Shown here piece by piece: positions 8,582 through 15,940 of a stretch of DNA of 64,000 nt (its first letter is position 1; each line of letters begins with the position of its first letter). Origin of the DNA: Vibrio aphrogenes (GTDB taxonomy: Bacteria; Pseudomonadota; Gammaproteobacteria; Enterobacterales; Vibrionaceae); NCBI RefSeq assembly GCF_002157735.2, contig NZ_AP018689.1:248001-312000 (forward strand), written 5' to 3'. The notes below the pieces were generated by a model, which saw only the letters and a list, made by a program, of their open reading frames with translations, was not told where the DNA came from and ran no database searches. The translations under genes and the position numbers were made by a program.

Positions 8582-8741
8582 GATATCTTTCCTGCTTTTT
8601 AATATTAGAGAACTATATCAGTTTTAATAGATATAACTATATACTCATCGTTCAAAAAGTTAAGGTGTGATCCTTTGAATAAGGATATAAAGAAAAAATT
8701 CAACATTAATCACAAAGCAATTATTTGTTATCTAGGTTGTA

Positions 8742-8870
8742 TGTAAACAGCGAATTTATTTGTACTTATTTTAGGGGATGTTTACATGATTGAATAGTTG
8801 TTTACAGTAATTCAAAGCGTCATTTGCGATTGATGGTCGACCACTTTGATTAATTAGTTGGATGTTTACA
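8742..8870. repeat. Cluster of four TGTTTACA octamers in a 449-bp gene-free gap
   Basis: The gap 8582-9030 between the HPr-like gene and yicC has no gene I can support. It holds TGTAAACA at 8742-8749 and TGTTTACA at 8779-8786, 8799-8806 and 8863-8870. Two of these are 20 bp apart, on the same helix face. About two copies (either strand) would be expected by chance in the whole 64-kb window. A multi-site operator for the HPr-like gene is the simplest reading. Confidence 0.5.
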
Positions 8871-9030
8871 ACAGACGTAAAAAATGGTGACAGATAACAA
8901 GCAACGTATCATTGCATTGTTCTACTGTCCCCATCTTTGCCATCATTTAGATGATATCTTATGAAATTAAGTTTCTGATGAGAATCCTTTATAAACAGTA
9001 ATTTTGAGTTCTTTTGGTGTCTGTAAAATA

Positions 9031-9897
9031 TTATTCAATATTCTGGATCTGCTCACGCATTTGCTCAATCAACACTTTCAATTCAACACCTGAAGCGGTC
9101 ACATCCGTACTAATCGATTTAGACGCTAGCGTATTCGCTTCACGGTTGAATTCTTGCATCATGAAATCGAGTTTACGGCCACAAGCGCCGCCTTTTTTCA
9201 TGATGTTAGTAGCTTCTTTAACGTGAGAATCTAAGCGATCCAATTCTTCTGCGACGTCTGATTTTTGCGCCAGTAGAATCAATTCTTGTTCGACCCGTGA
9301 GCTGTCGAGTTCAATTTTGGCTTCTTCAAATTTGTTGAGTAGGCGGTCGCGTTGCCATTGTAGGATCTCTGGCATGCGAGCACGTACTTTGGCAGCTTCT
9401 GCGGTGATCGCTTCAAGGCGTTGGTCGATCAAGGCTTTCATGTTGGCACCTTCGCGGCCACGTGCGTCAATGAAATCACTCATTGCTTCTTCAAACGCTT
9501 CAAGTAGTTCTTTTTGGATGGTGTCCATGTCTTGCTCTGGTGCTTCCATCACACCCGGCCAGTTCATTACTTGAAATGGGTTGATGCGTGACTCTTCACC
9601 GGTTAGAGACATCACTTGATTAGCGGCTTTGATCACTTGTTTGGCAAGGTCTTCATTGATGTTGAGGTCGCTTTGCGCCTTGGAATTGGCTTCAAAGCGT
9701 AAGTGACATTCGACTTTACCGCGCGCTAAACGCTTACGAAAACGCTCACGTAAAATTGGCTCTAAACCACGAAATTGTTCAGGTAGACGGAAGTAGGTTT
9801 CAAGGTAGCGTTGGTTGACACTGCGGATTTCCCACACAGCGTTGCCCCAATCGGATTTGATTTCTTTGCGGGCATAAGCGGTCATGCTGTAGATCAT
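9031..9897 (-). CDS. yicC: Endoribonuclease YicC
   Basis: YicC-family RNase: 288 residues against 287 in E. coli. It starts with the family signature MIYSMTAYARKE, continues with the N-terminal WEIRSVNQRYLETYFRLPE, and ends with the conserved DUF1732 domain (GACGRKLDFMMQEFNREANTLASKS). E. coli YicC cleaves RNA, and deletion or overexpression affects small-RNA decay and stationary-phase survival. Divergent from rph, as in many gammaproteobacteria, which supports the assignment. Confidence 0.93.
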   Translation of the reverse strand: MIYSMTAYARKEIKSDWGNAVWEIRSVNQRYLETYFRLPEQFRGLEPILRERFRKRLARGKVECHLRFEANSKAQSDLNINEDLAKQVIKAANQVMSLTGEESRINPFQVMNWPGVMEAPEQDMDTIQKELLEAFEEAMSDFIDARGREGANMKALIDQRLEAITAEAAKVRARMPEILQWQRDRLLNKFEEAKIELDSSRVEQELILLAQKSDVAEELDRLDSHVKEATNIMKKGGACGRKLDFMMQEFNREANTLASKSISTDVTASGVELKVLIEQMREQIQNIE

Positions 9898-10030
9898 TGA
9901 AGATTACCTAATCTAAATTGTGTGATGATTTTCTGAAAAGAATATTATCACAGTCTAAGGCAAGGTGGTTTCTTTAATCTCTGTGGTTTTATTAATCGTC
10001 GTTAAGATCGCTTTTTCACGACAAGATCGT

Positions 10031-10036
10031 TATAAT
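10031..10036 (+). promoter_or_regulatory. -10 box of the rph-pyrE promoter
   Basis: A perfect TATAAT lies 37 nt before the rph start. No good -35 hexamer sits 16-18 bp upstream, so the promoter call rests on the -10 and its placement in the divergent yicC/rph gap. Confidence 0.5.
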
Positions 10037-10072
10037 CTTGCCCCAATTCTATTGCTAATTAGGTATTTCTTT

Positions 10073-10801
10073 ATGTCTTCAACTTTGCGTCCAAATGATC
10101 GTGCCGCGGATCAAGTTCGTCCTATTAAAATGACTCGTAACTATACCGCTTATGCTGAAGGTTCAGTTTTGGTGGAGTTTGGTAATACCAAAGTATTGTG
10201 TAATGCCAGTGTTGAAGAAAAAGTACCAGGTTGGTTAAAAGGCCGTGGTAAAGGTTGGGTAACGGCCGAATATGGCATGTTACCTCGTGCGACTCATACG
10301 CGTAACCGTCGTGAAGCCGCTAGCGGTAAACAAGGCGGTCGTACTATGGAAATCCAACGTTTAATCGCGCGTAGTTTACGTGCTGTCGTCGATTTGGATG
10401 TATTAGGCGAAATGATGATCACGGTTGATTGTGATGTGATCCAAGCGGATGGTGGTACTCGTACCGCTTCTATCTCGGGCGCAAGTGTGGCATTGGCCGA
10501 TGCGATTCAATCATTAGTGGACTTAGGCAAACTAAAGAAAAACCCAATGAAGTGTCATGTTGCGGCGGTTTCAGTTGGTATTATCGGTGAGCACGCTTTA
10601 TGTGATTTAGAATATGTAGAAGACTCTGCTGCGGATACCGACATGAATGTGGTGATGACCGAAGAAGGTAAAATGATTGAGGTGCAAGGAACGGCAGAAG
10701 GAGAGGCATTCTCACGTGCTGAGTTGAATCAATTACTCGATCTGGCGGAGAAGGGCATCCAAGATATTATCGCCGTTCAGAAAGCCGCCTTGGCAAATTA
10801 A
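10073..10801 (+). CDS. rph: Ribonuclease PH
   Basis: Phosphorolytic 3'-5' exoribonuclease that trims tRNA 3' ends. The RNase PH core is evident: [19 protein letters not shown] at the start, [17 protein letters not shown] with the tRNA- and phosphate-contacting arginines, [20 protein letters not shown], and [20 protein letters not shown] with the catalytic aspartates. The ATG at 10073 gives 242 residues, close to the full-length family size of about 238, with AGG 10 nt upstream; the longer open frame from 9965 starts ahead of the promoter. Unlike the frameshifted E. coli K-12 copy, this one is intact. It ends 10 nt before the pyrE attenuator hairpin. Confidence 0.95.
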   Translation: MSSTLRPNDRAADQVRPIKMTRNYTAYAEGSVLVEFGNTKVLCNASVEEKVPGWLKGRGKGWVTAEYGMLPRATHTRNRREAASGKQGGRTMEIQRLIARSLRAVVDLDVLGEMMITVDCDVIQADGGTRTASISGASVALADAIQSLVDLGKLKKNPMKCHVAAVSVGIIGEHALCDLEYVEDSAADTDMNVVMTEEGKMIEVQGTAEGEAFSRAELNQLLDLAEKGIQDIIAVQKAALAN

Positions 10802-10810
10802 GTTTTTTAA

Positions 10811-10840
10811 ATAGCTCCTCATTGAGGGGCTATTTTTTTG
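10811..10840 (+). terminator. rph terminator / pyrE attenuator
   Basis: ATAGCTCCTC (10811-10820) pairs with GAGGGGCTAT (10822-10832 region), with one G-T pair and a three-base loop, followed by seven T. A T-rich stretch (TTTTTT, 10803-10808) precedes it, immediately after the rph stop. In E. coli pyrE is controlled by UTP-sensitive attenuation at this same rph-pyrE position, with rph translation preventing termination; the layout here supports that. Confidence 0.85.
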
Positions 10841-10894
10841 AGTGCAATTTGAGTCTGTTAGATTTATAACAGCTGAAATTGAAGATGAAATTCT

Positions 10895-10922
10895 CTAGGG
10901 ACTAGAAGCTAGGAACTAGGGA
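10895..10922 (+). repeat. Degenerate 7-bp tandem array, four units
   Basis: CTAGGGA, CTAGAAG, CTAGGAA and CTAGGGA run head to tail between the pyrE attenuator and the pyrE start, ending 17 nt before the ATG. They share the 7-bp period of the CTCTCGG arrays elsewhere in the window but not their sequence. A related CTAGGGAACCGA string recurs at 13091-13102. Confidence 0.7.
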
Positions 10923-10939
10923 CCGAATAGAGATATTTT

Positions 10940-11581
10940 ATGAAAGCATATCAACGTGAATTTATAGAGTTTGCCTTAGAAAAGGAAGTATTGAAGTTTG
11001 GTGAGTTCACTTTAAAGTCTGGTCGCATTAGCCCGTATTTCTTTAATGCTGGGTTATTTAATACCGGCCGTGATTTGGCTCGTTTAGGGCGCTTTTATGC
11101 CGCCGCGTTAGCGGATTCAGGGATTGAATTTGATGTGTTATTTGGTCCTGCTTATAAGGGGATCCCTATTGCCACAACCACAGCGGTAGCTCTTGCCGAT
11201 CATCATGATATTGATACTCCTTATTGTTTTAACCGCAAAGAAGCTAAAGACCATGGCGAAGGGGGGAATCTAGTAGGTAATCCCCTAGAAGGGCGTATTA
11301 TGTTGGTCGATGATGTGATCACGGCAGGGACTGCAATTCGTGAATCCATGGAAATCATCAAAGCCAATGCTGCTGATTTAGCGGGTGTATTGGTGGCCAT
11401 TGATCGTCAAGAAAAAGGTAAAGGTGAGTTATCTGCCATTCAAGAAGTCGAGCGTGATTTTGGGTGTGCGGTCATTTCTATTATTAGTCTTGGCGATTTA
11501 GTCACGTATCTTGAAGAGCAAGGCAACAGTGCCGAGCAGTTAGCTTCAGTTAAAGCTTATCGAGATCAATACGGTATTTAA
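10940..11581 (+). CDS. pyrE: Orotate phosphoribosyltransferase
   Basis: Fifth step of UMP synthesis: orotate plus PRPP gives orotidine 5'-monophosphate. At 213 residues it has the same length as the E. coli enzyme. Visible are [20 protein letters not shown] at the start, [10 protein letters not shown], the flexible catalytic loop [13 protein letters not shown], and the PRPP-binding motif [13 protein letters not shown]. It lies downstream of the attenuator, so expression should respond to the pyrimidine pool. The ribosome binding site is weak (AGAGAT), consistent with a regulated gene. Confidence 0.97.
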   Translation: MKAYQREFIEFALEKEVLKFGEFTLKSGRISPYFFNAGLFNTGRDLARLGRFYAAALADSGIEFDVLFGPAYKGIPIATTTAVALADHHDIDTPYCFNRKEAKDHGEGGNLVGNPLEGRIMLVDDVITAGTAIRESMEIIKANAADLAGVLVAIDRQEKGKGELSAIQEVERDFGCAVISIISLGDLVTYLEEQGNSAEQLASVKAYRDQYGI

Positions 11582-11608
11582 TTGACCGTTAAAATGACTT
11601 TTCATCTG

Positions 11609-11647
11609 ACCCAGTGGCTCATTTGGCCATTGGGTTTATTTTTATTT
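11609..11647 (+). terminator. pyrE terminator
   Basis: ACCCAGTGGC (11609-11618) and GCCATTGGGT (11626-11635) form a 10-bp imperfect stem, followed by TTATTTTTATTT. Confidence 0.8.
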
Positions 11648-11802
11648 ACAGTGCGTATATTTTTTTATACACCAAAACAAAATGACTATTTAAGGTAAAT
11701 TTGTAGAATAATTGAGCGATTTTGATTTTTGTTACCTCGATTTAATCCTGAAAAATGAGTAATGTGTCAGCTTATTATTCCACCAGGTAAAAAGATAACA
11801 AT

Positions 11803-13008
11803 ATGAGTAATTCAAAGGTTTTTGGCAGTACTTTGATCATTGCCGGTACAACCATTGGGGCTGGCATGCTGGCACTTCCGATTGCATCTGCCGGTTTAGG
11901 CTTTTCCACCTCCTTGATGATCATGGTGGGGATGTGGGCTTTAATGGCGTACACCGCATTATTAATGTTAGAGCTTCATCAACATGCCGATTATGACGCA
12001 ACCCTACACACTTTAGCGAAACAGTTTCTGGGTGAAAAAGGCAAATGGATTGCGACCTTTGCCATGCTATTTTTATTTTATGCGTTATGTGCCGCTTACA
12101 TTGCTGGTGGTGGTGGTCAGTTTAACGCCAAGCTATATAACTGGTTTTCTCTTGATGTCTCGAGCGGTTTAGGCACCGTCATTTTTACACTATTAATCGC
12201 CTCTATTGTCACCTTTGGGACGCATTCTGTTGATCGAGTTAATCGAGTGTTGTTTACCTGTAAGCTGATCGCGATGGCAACCATGTTGTTTTTCTTAACC
12301 CCTAATATTGAAGCGGTGAATTTAGTCAACATGCCATTAGAAAAAGGACTGGTTGTGGCGGCTTTGCCAGTAATTTTTACCTCTTTTGGCTTTCACGGGA
12401 GCATTCCTGCGGTGGTACGCTATTTAGAATTAGACATGAAGGCCTTAAAGAAAGTGATGCTCTGCGGCTCTTTATTGCCATTAATTGTCTACATCTTATG
12501 GCAATTCGCAACCTTGGGTGTGGTGAATCAAGCGACCTTATCACAAGCTTCAGATGTGAGCTCTTTAGTGAATATCTTATCTCAAGTGATTCATAACAGC
12601 ATGATTTCGCAGATTGTGTCTGTCTTTGCTGACCTTGCGTTGATTACTTCATTTTTAGGGGTGAGCTTGGGCTTGTTTGAATTTTTAGGGGATAGCTTAA
12701 ATAAGCGACAAACCAAAAAAGGCCGTGTGGCGATCGCTTTCGTGACTTTTTTGCCTCCACTAGGCTTTGCTTTGTTCTACCCACAAGGTTTTATTATGGC
12801 GTTAGGTTATGCTGCTATTGCTTTGGCTATTTTAGCCATTCTATTACCGGTTGCTATGGTAGTGAAATCACGTCAACAGCATCATGAAACTCAAGCCTTT
12901 ACAGTGAGCGGTGGTAAACCTGCATTAATATTTACCTTGTTAATGGGCGTGGTTATTATCGGGGTGCAGTTGTTGATCAGTGCAGGGGTGTTACCGGCGA
13001 TTGGGTAA
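11803..13008 (+). CDS. tyrP: Aromatic amino acid permease, TyrP-like
   Basis: Proton-coupled amino acid importer of the HAAAP family, with about 11 membrane segments over 401 residues. It opens with the family hallmark FGSTLIIAGTTIGAGMLALP and keeps PVIFTSFGFHGSIPAVVRYLE and FADLALITSFLGVSLGLF. It matches E. coli TyrP better than Mtr or TnaB along its length, including the C-terminal GGKPALIFTLLMGVVIIGVQ, so tyrosine is the expected substrate. It stands alone between terminators; I found no convincing TyrR box upstream. Confidence 0.88.
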   Translation: MSNSKVFGSTLIIAGTTIGAGMLALPIASAGLGFSTSLMIMVGMWALMAYTALLMLELHQHADYDATLHTLAKQFLGEKGKWIATFAMLFLFYALCAAYIAGGGGQFNAKLYNWFSLDVSSGLGTVIFTLLIASIVTFGTHSVDRVNRVLFTCKLIAMATMLFFLTPNIEAVNLVNMPLEKGLVVAALPVIFTSFGFHGSIPAVVRYLELDMKALKKVMLCGSLLPLIVYILWQFATLGVVNQATLSQASDVSSLVNILSQVIHNSMISQIVSVFADLALITSFLGVSLGLFEFLGDSLNKRQTKKGRVAIAFVTFLPPLGFALFYPQGFIMALGYAAIALAILAILLPVAMVVKSRQQHHETQAFTVSGGKPALIFTLLMGVVIIGVQLLISAGVLPAIG

Positions 13009-13140
13009 TATCGGTATTCGTAACAGACCGCTGCGCTTCTCTAAGCGAGGAAAAGCACAAGCAGGAAAGCCGAGATATGGGGACGCTGCGCTAGGGAACC
13101 GAAAAGAATTATTGACATTAGTTGGTCTCGCAGCACAATC

Positions 13141-13292
13141 CTCTCGGCTCTCGGCTCTCGGCTCTCGGCTCTCGGCTCTCGGCTCTCGGCTCTCGGCTCT
13201 CGGCTCTCGGCTCTCGGCTCTCGGCTCTCGGCTCTCGGCTCTCGGCTCTCGGCTCTCGGCTCTCGGCTCTCGGCTCTCGGCTCTCGGCTCTT
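13141..13292 (+). repeat. Perfect heptamer array (CTCTCGG)21
   Basis: Twenty-one perfect copies of CTCTCGG run from 13141 to 13287, then a partial CTCTT. The array fills the gap between tyrP and the convergent crp. On the tyrP side, CGCTGCGCT occurs twice (about 13028 and 13085); a partly complementary GCAGCGTAGCG lies at 13311-13321. The rest of 13009-13348 has no gene I can support. The same heptamer recurs ten times at 29827. Confidence 0.97.
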
Positions 13293-13344
13293 ATCTTTAT
13301 CGAGTCACAAGCAGCGTAGCGCCCGAATAACGAAACTCGCGTAT

Positions 13345-13380
13345 AAAAAAAGCCACTGAACTTTCATTCAGTGGCTTTGT
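13345..13380 (-). terminator. crp terminator
   Basis: AAAGCCACTGAA (13349-13360) pairs with TTCAGTGGCTTT (13367-13378 region) around a short loop, followed on the reverse strand by a run of seven T. It lies about 35 nt past the crp stop. Confidence 0.88.
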
Positions 13381-13411
13381 GGATTTTGGCTTGTTGTAAA
13401 ACGAAAGACGA

Positions 13412-14044
13412 TTAACGCGTACCGTAAACGACGATGGTTTTACCGTGAGCTGAAATCAGATTTTGCTCTTCTAGCATCTTCAAGATACGGCCAACAGTTT
13501 CGCGTGAACAGCCAACAATTTGACCAATTTCTTGGCGAGTGATCTTGATTTGCATACCATCAGGGTGAGTCATCGCATCAGGTTGTTTCGCTAAGTTCAA
13601 CAGAGTTTGAGCGATACGACCCGTTACGTCTAGGAAAGCTAAGTCACCCACTTTCTGGCTAGTAATCTGTAGGCGTTTAGCCATTTGACCAGAAAGACGC
13701 ATTAAGATATCTGGATTCACTTGGATAAGTTGGCGGAATTTCTTAAATGAAATTTCAGCGACTTCACAAGGTGATTTTGCACGGACCCAAGCGGTACGCT
13801 CTTGGTCTTCTTCAAATAGGCCTAATTCGCCAATGAAGTCACCTTGGTTCAAGTAAGACAAAATCATCTCTTTGCCTTCTTCATCTTTGATTAATACAGC
13901 CACTGAACCCTTCACGATGTAATACAGAGTTTCTGCTTTCTCACCGGCGTGAATCAAAGTACTTTTTGATGGGTACTTATGGATATGACAGTGCGATAGA
14001 AACCACTCTAATGTTGGGTCAGTTTGAGGTTTACCTAGAACCAT
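13412..14044 (-). CDS. crp: cAMP receptor protein CRP
   Basis: Global cAMP-dependent regulator, 210 residues as in E. coli and nearly the same throughout. The cyclic-nucleotide domain shows [22 protein letters not shown], with the phosphate-binding Arg and Ser neighbourhood; the C-helix carries [12 protein letters not shown] with the cAMP-contacting residues; the helix-turn-helix is [24 protein letters not shown]. The 241-bp upstream gap contains a GC-rich inverted repeat (about 14097-14113, CCGTC/GACGG) near a TGTGA half-site, which could take part in autoregulation; that part is inference. Confidence 0.98.
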   Translation of the reverse strand: MVLGKPQTDPTLEWFLSHCHIHKYPSKSTLIHAGEKAETLYYIVKGSVAVLIKDEEGKEMILSYLNQGDFIGELGLFEEDQERTAWVRAKSPCEVAEISFKKFRQLIQVNPDILMRLSGQMAKRLQITSQKVGDLAFLDVTGRIAQTLLNLAKQPDAMTHPDGMQIKITRQEIGQIVGCSRETVGRILKMLEEQNLISAHGKTIVVYGTR

Positions 14045-14285
14045 AATTTGTTACTTCCTCTACAAGGCTTGCTCAGTGTTGAGTCATCCATCCTGAGACC
14101 GTCTGGACGGGTCACATAAAATAGGTGCTAATTTTCTTAGCTGTAAGACTTTTACAGTTGGTCTTAAATACTACCCCTTTCTTCATCGGATTTCTTGATT
14201 TTGATCGACCAAGAATGGGGTTTTTGACTGCCAAAATGTGTTCGAAATCACAGACTCGACAGTAAGTGTGCTCTCGCTAGCATTT

Positions 14286-15155
14286 CTAGTCGATTTTCCC
14301 TGTTTCGATTAATTGATGTAATAACGGTTGGATGATGAGTTCCATAGCAAAACTCATTTTTCCGCCCGGTACCACTAGGGTGTTATGGCGCGACATGAAT
14401 GAACCATCAATCATGGCGAGTAAATAAGGAAAGTCGACATTTTTAATGCCACGTAAGCGGATCACCACAAAACTTTCATCGAGACTGGGGATTCCTTTTG
14501 CATTGAGTGGATTGGAGGTATCCACGGTTGGAACGCGTTGAAAGTTAATGTGAGTGCGTGAAAATTGTGGCGTTATGTAATTAAGGTAGTCATCCATTGA
14601 ACGCACAATCGAGTCCATCACAGCTTCTCGTGAATGGCCGCGATCGCGGGTATCACGCACAAATTTTTGAATCCATTCCAAGTTAACGATCGGCACCATA
14701 CCAATCAGAAAATCGACGTGTTTCGACACGCTGACCTCGCCATCGACGACGCCGCCATGTAAACCTTCGTAGAATAAAACATCGGTATTTTCAGGCAGAT
14801 CTTGCCAAGGGGTAAAGGTACCTGGCATTTGGTTATAGGGGACGGCTTCATCAAAACTGTGTAGATAACGGCGCACTTTACCGGTGCCATCTTGCCCATA
14901 TTGCTTGAAAAAATGCGCGAGAGCGGGGAAGTCATTGGCTTCGGGGCCAAAATAGCTGATGTGCTTGCCTTGCTCTTTGGCTTTACGAATGGCGATGTCC
15001 ATTTCTGGGCGCGTATAACGATGAAAGCTATCGCCTTCAACCCAAGAAGCTTGAATGCCCATCATATTGAACATTTTACGGAAGGTTTCTGAGGTGGTGG
15101 TGGTTCCTGCACCTGATGAACCCGTAACCGCAATGATCGGGTGTTTTGCCGACAT
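14286..15155 (-). CDS. prkB: Phosphoribulokinase-like protein PrkB
   Basis: P-loop kinase of the phosphoribulokinase/uridine kinase family, 289 residues as in E. coli PrkB. Walker A is AVTGSSGAGTTTTSE; VEGDSFHRYTRPEMD, FYEGLHGGVV and GHSREAVMDSIVRSMDDYLNYITPQF are the family blocks. No Rubisco is visible and the true substrate of this enterobacterial/vibrio type is not established to my knowledge. Middle of a reverse-strand cluster (yheS, TIGR02444, yheU, prkB), 80 nt after yheU. Confidence 0.93.
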   Translation of the reverse strand: MSAKHPIIAVTGSSGAGTTTTSETFRKMFNMMGIQASWVEGDSFHRYTRPEMDIAIRKAKEQGKHISYFGPEANDFPALAHFFKQYGQDGTGKVRRYLHSFDEAVPYNQMPGTFTPWQDLPENTDVLFYEGLHGGVVDGEVSVSKHVDFLIGMVPIVNLEWIQKFVRDTRDRGHSREAVMDSIVRSMDDYLNYITPQFSRTHINFQRVPTVDTSNPLNAKGIPSLDESFVVIRLRGIKNVDFPYLLAMIDGSFMSRHNTLVVPGGKMSFAMELIIQPLLHQLIETGKID

Positions 15156-15235
15156 AATAATCCTTTATTGCGACTTAATTATGTCCCACAGTGTAGAGGA
15201 ATGACGGCAAAGAATAAATAGGAGAGCGTGAGAGG

Positions 15236-15451
15236 TTAGTTGAGATCCCGAATCGATTTGATATCGACGCTTTCATGGAGCTCGGAAAAAACAATAACAA
15301 CACTGCCAGCTTGGAGTTGTGTTTTGACTTGTTTGATTTTGGTCTCAAGTGTGGTTTCTTGGAGGCCGTAATCGGTTCCTTCTCGTAAAATAAATTCTTT
15401 GATTAAATTATCGAGTGTCTCGGGCTGAATCTCTTGCCAAGGAATGATCAT
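15236..15451 (-). CDS. yheU: YheU family protein
   Basis: A 71-residue UPF0270 protein aligned end to end with E. coli YheU (72): [38 protein letters not shown]. Function unknown. It precedes prkB, as in E. coli. Confidence 0.92.
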   Translation of the reverse strand: MIIPWQEIQPETLDNLIKEFILREGTDYGLQETTLETKIKQVKTQLQAGSVVIVFSELHESVDIKSIRDLN

Positions 15452-15477
15452 GGTACTGCCTTATCCATTGATTGGGG

Positions 15478-15939
15478 TTATCGAGCCGTATTATAAAAAA
15501 TCTCACACAGATGTTCAGCCCCAACCTTATGACAATAGAGATGGGTCATGGGTTGGCCAGAACGAGGAGAAAGGTCCATTTGATTAATGCAATGGACCAA
15601 ATCTGATTGCTGTTGGCGTTCTAGTTGCAGTTCAAACTGTAAAGATTCACGATATAGGGTGTCGGGCAAATGCGGTTTGGCTTTGCGACGATAATAACGA
15701 AATTGCTCTAATAAGTGTTCCGTACGTTCAATCGCTGCATCAAGTTGTTGCCATTGTTGCTCTGATAGGGCGAGTTGGTGTTCATCTAACCATTTCAGTA
15801 ACAACACCAAATTGACTTTGCCATGGTATTGGTTTTGTAAATGCAAACAAGCTTCTTTAATTTTGCGCACGCCATAATGTTGCAAACTAAATTGCCATAG
15901 GCGTTCAAAGGTGAGAGGCAGCGGTTGATATTGGGTCAT
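15478..15939 (-). CDS. TIGR02444 (DUF2390) family protein
   Basis: A 153-residue protein with LWQFSLQHYGVRKIKEACLHLQNQYHGKVNLVLLLKWLDEH, the pattern of the TIGR02444/DUF2390 family found next to yheS in many gammaproteobacteria. It is mostly helical by composition, with many Gln and charged residues and no cofactor motif that I can see. It starts 1 nt after the yheS stop, so it is probably translationally coupled to it. Function unknown. Confidence 0.8.
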   Translation of the reverse strand: MTQYQPLPLTFERLWQFSLQHYGVRKIKEACLHLQNQYHGKVNLVLLLKWLDEHQLALSEQQWQQLDAAIERTEHLLEQFRYYRRKAKPHLPDTLYRESLQFELQLERQQQSDLVHCINQMDLSPRSGQPMTHLYCHKVGAEHLCEIFYNTAR

Positions 15940-15940
15940 A

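Noticed and set aside
11648..11802. TyrR box upstream of tyrP
   Set aside because: TGTAAA/TTTACA-like halves are present but not at the 6-bp spacing of a TyrR box.
13141..13292. CRISPR array
   Set aside because: The unit is 7 bp with no spacers and no cas genes nearby; it is a simple tandem repeat.
12980..13330. Open frames of 116 and 65 codons (12980-13330 and 13122-13319) with a repeating Ser-Ala-Leu-Gly-Ser-Arg-Leu protein
   Set aside because: They exist only because the heptamer array has no stop codon in any forward frame. No ribosome binding site, no family match, and the same peptide appears in all frames.
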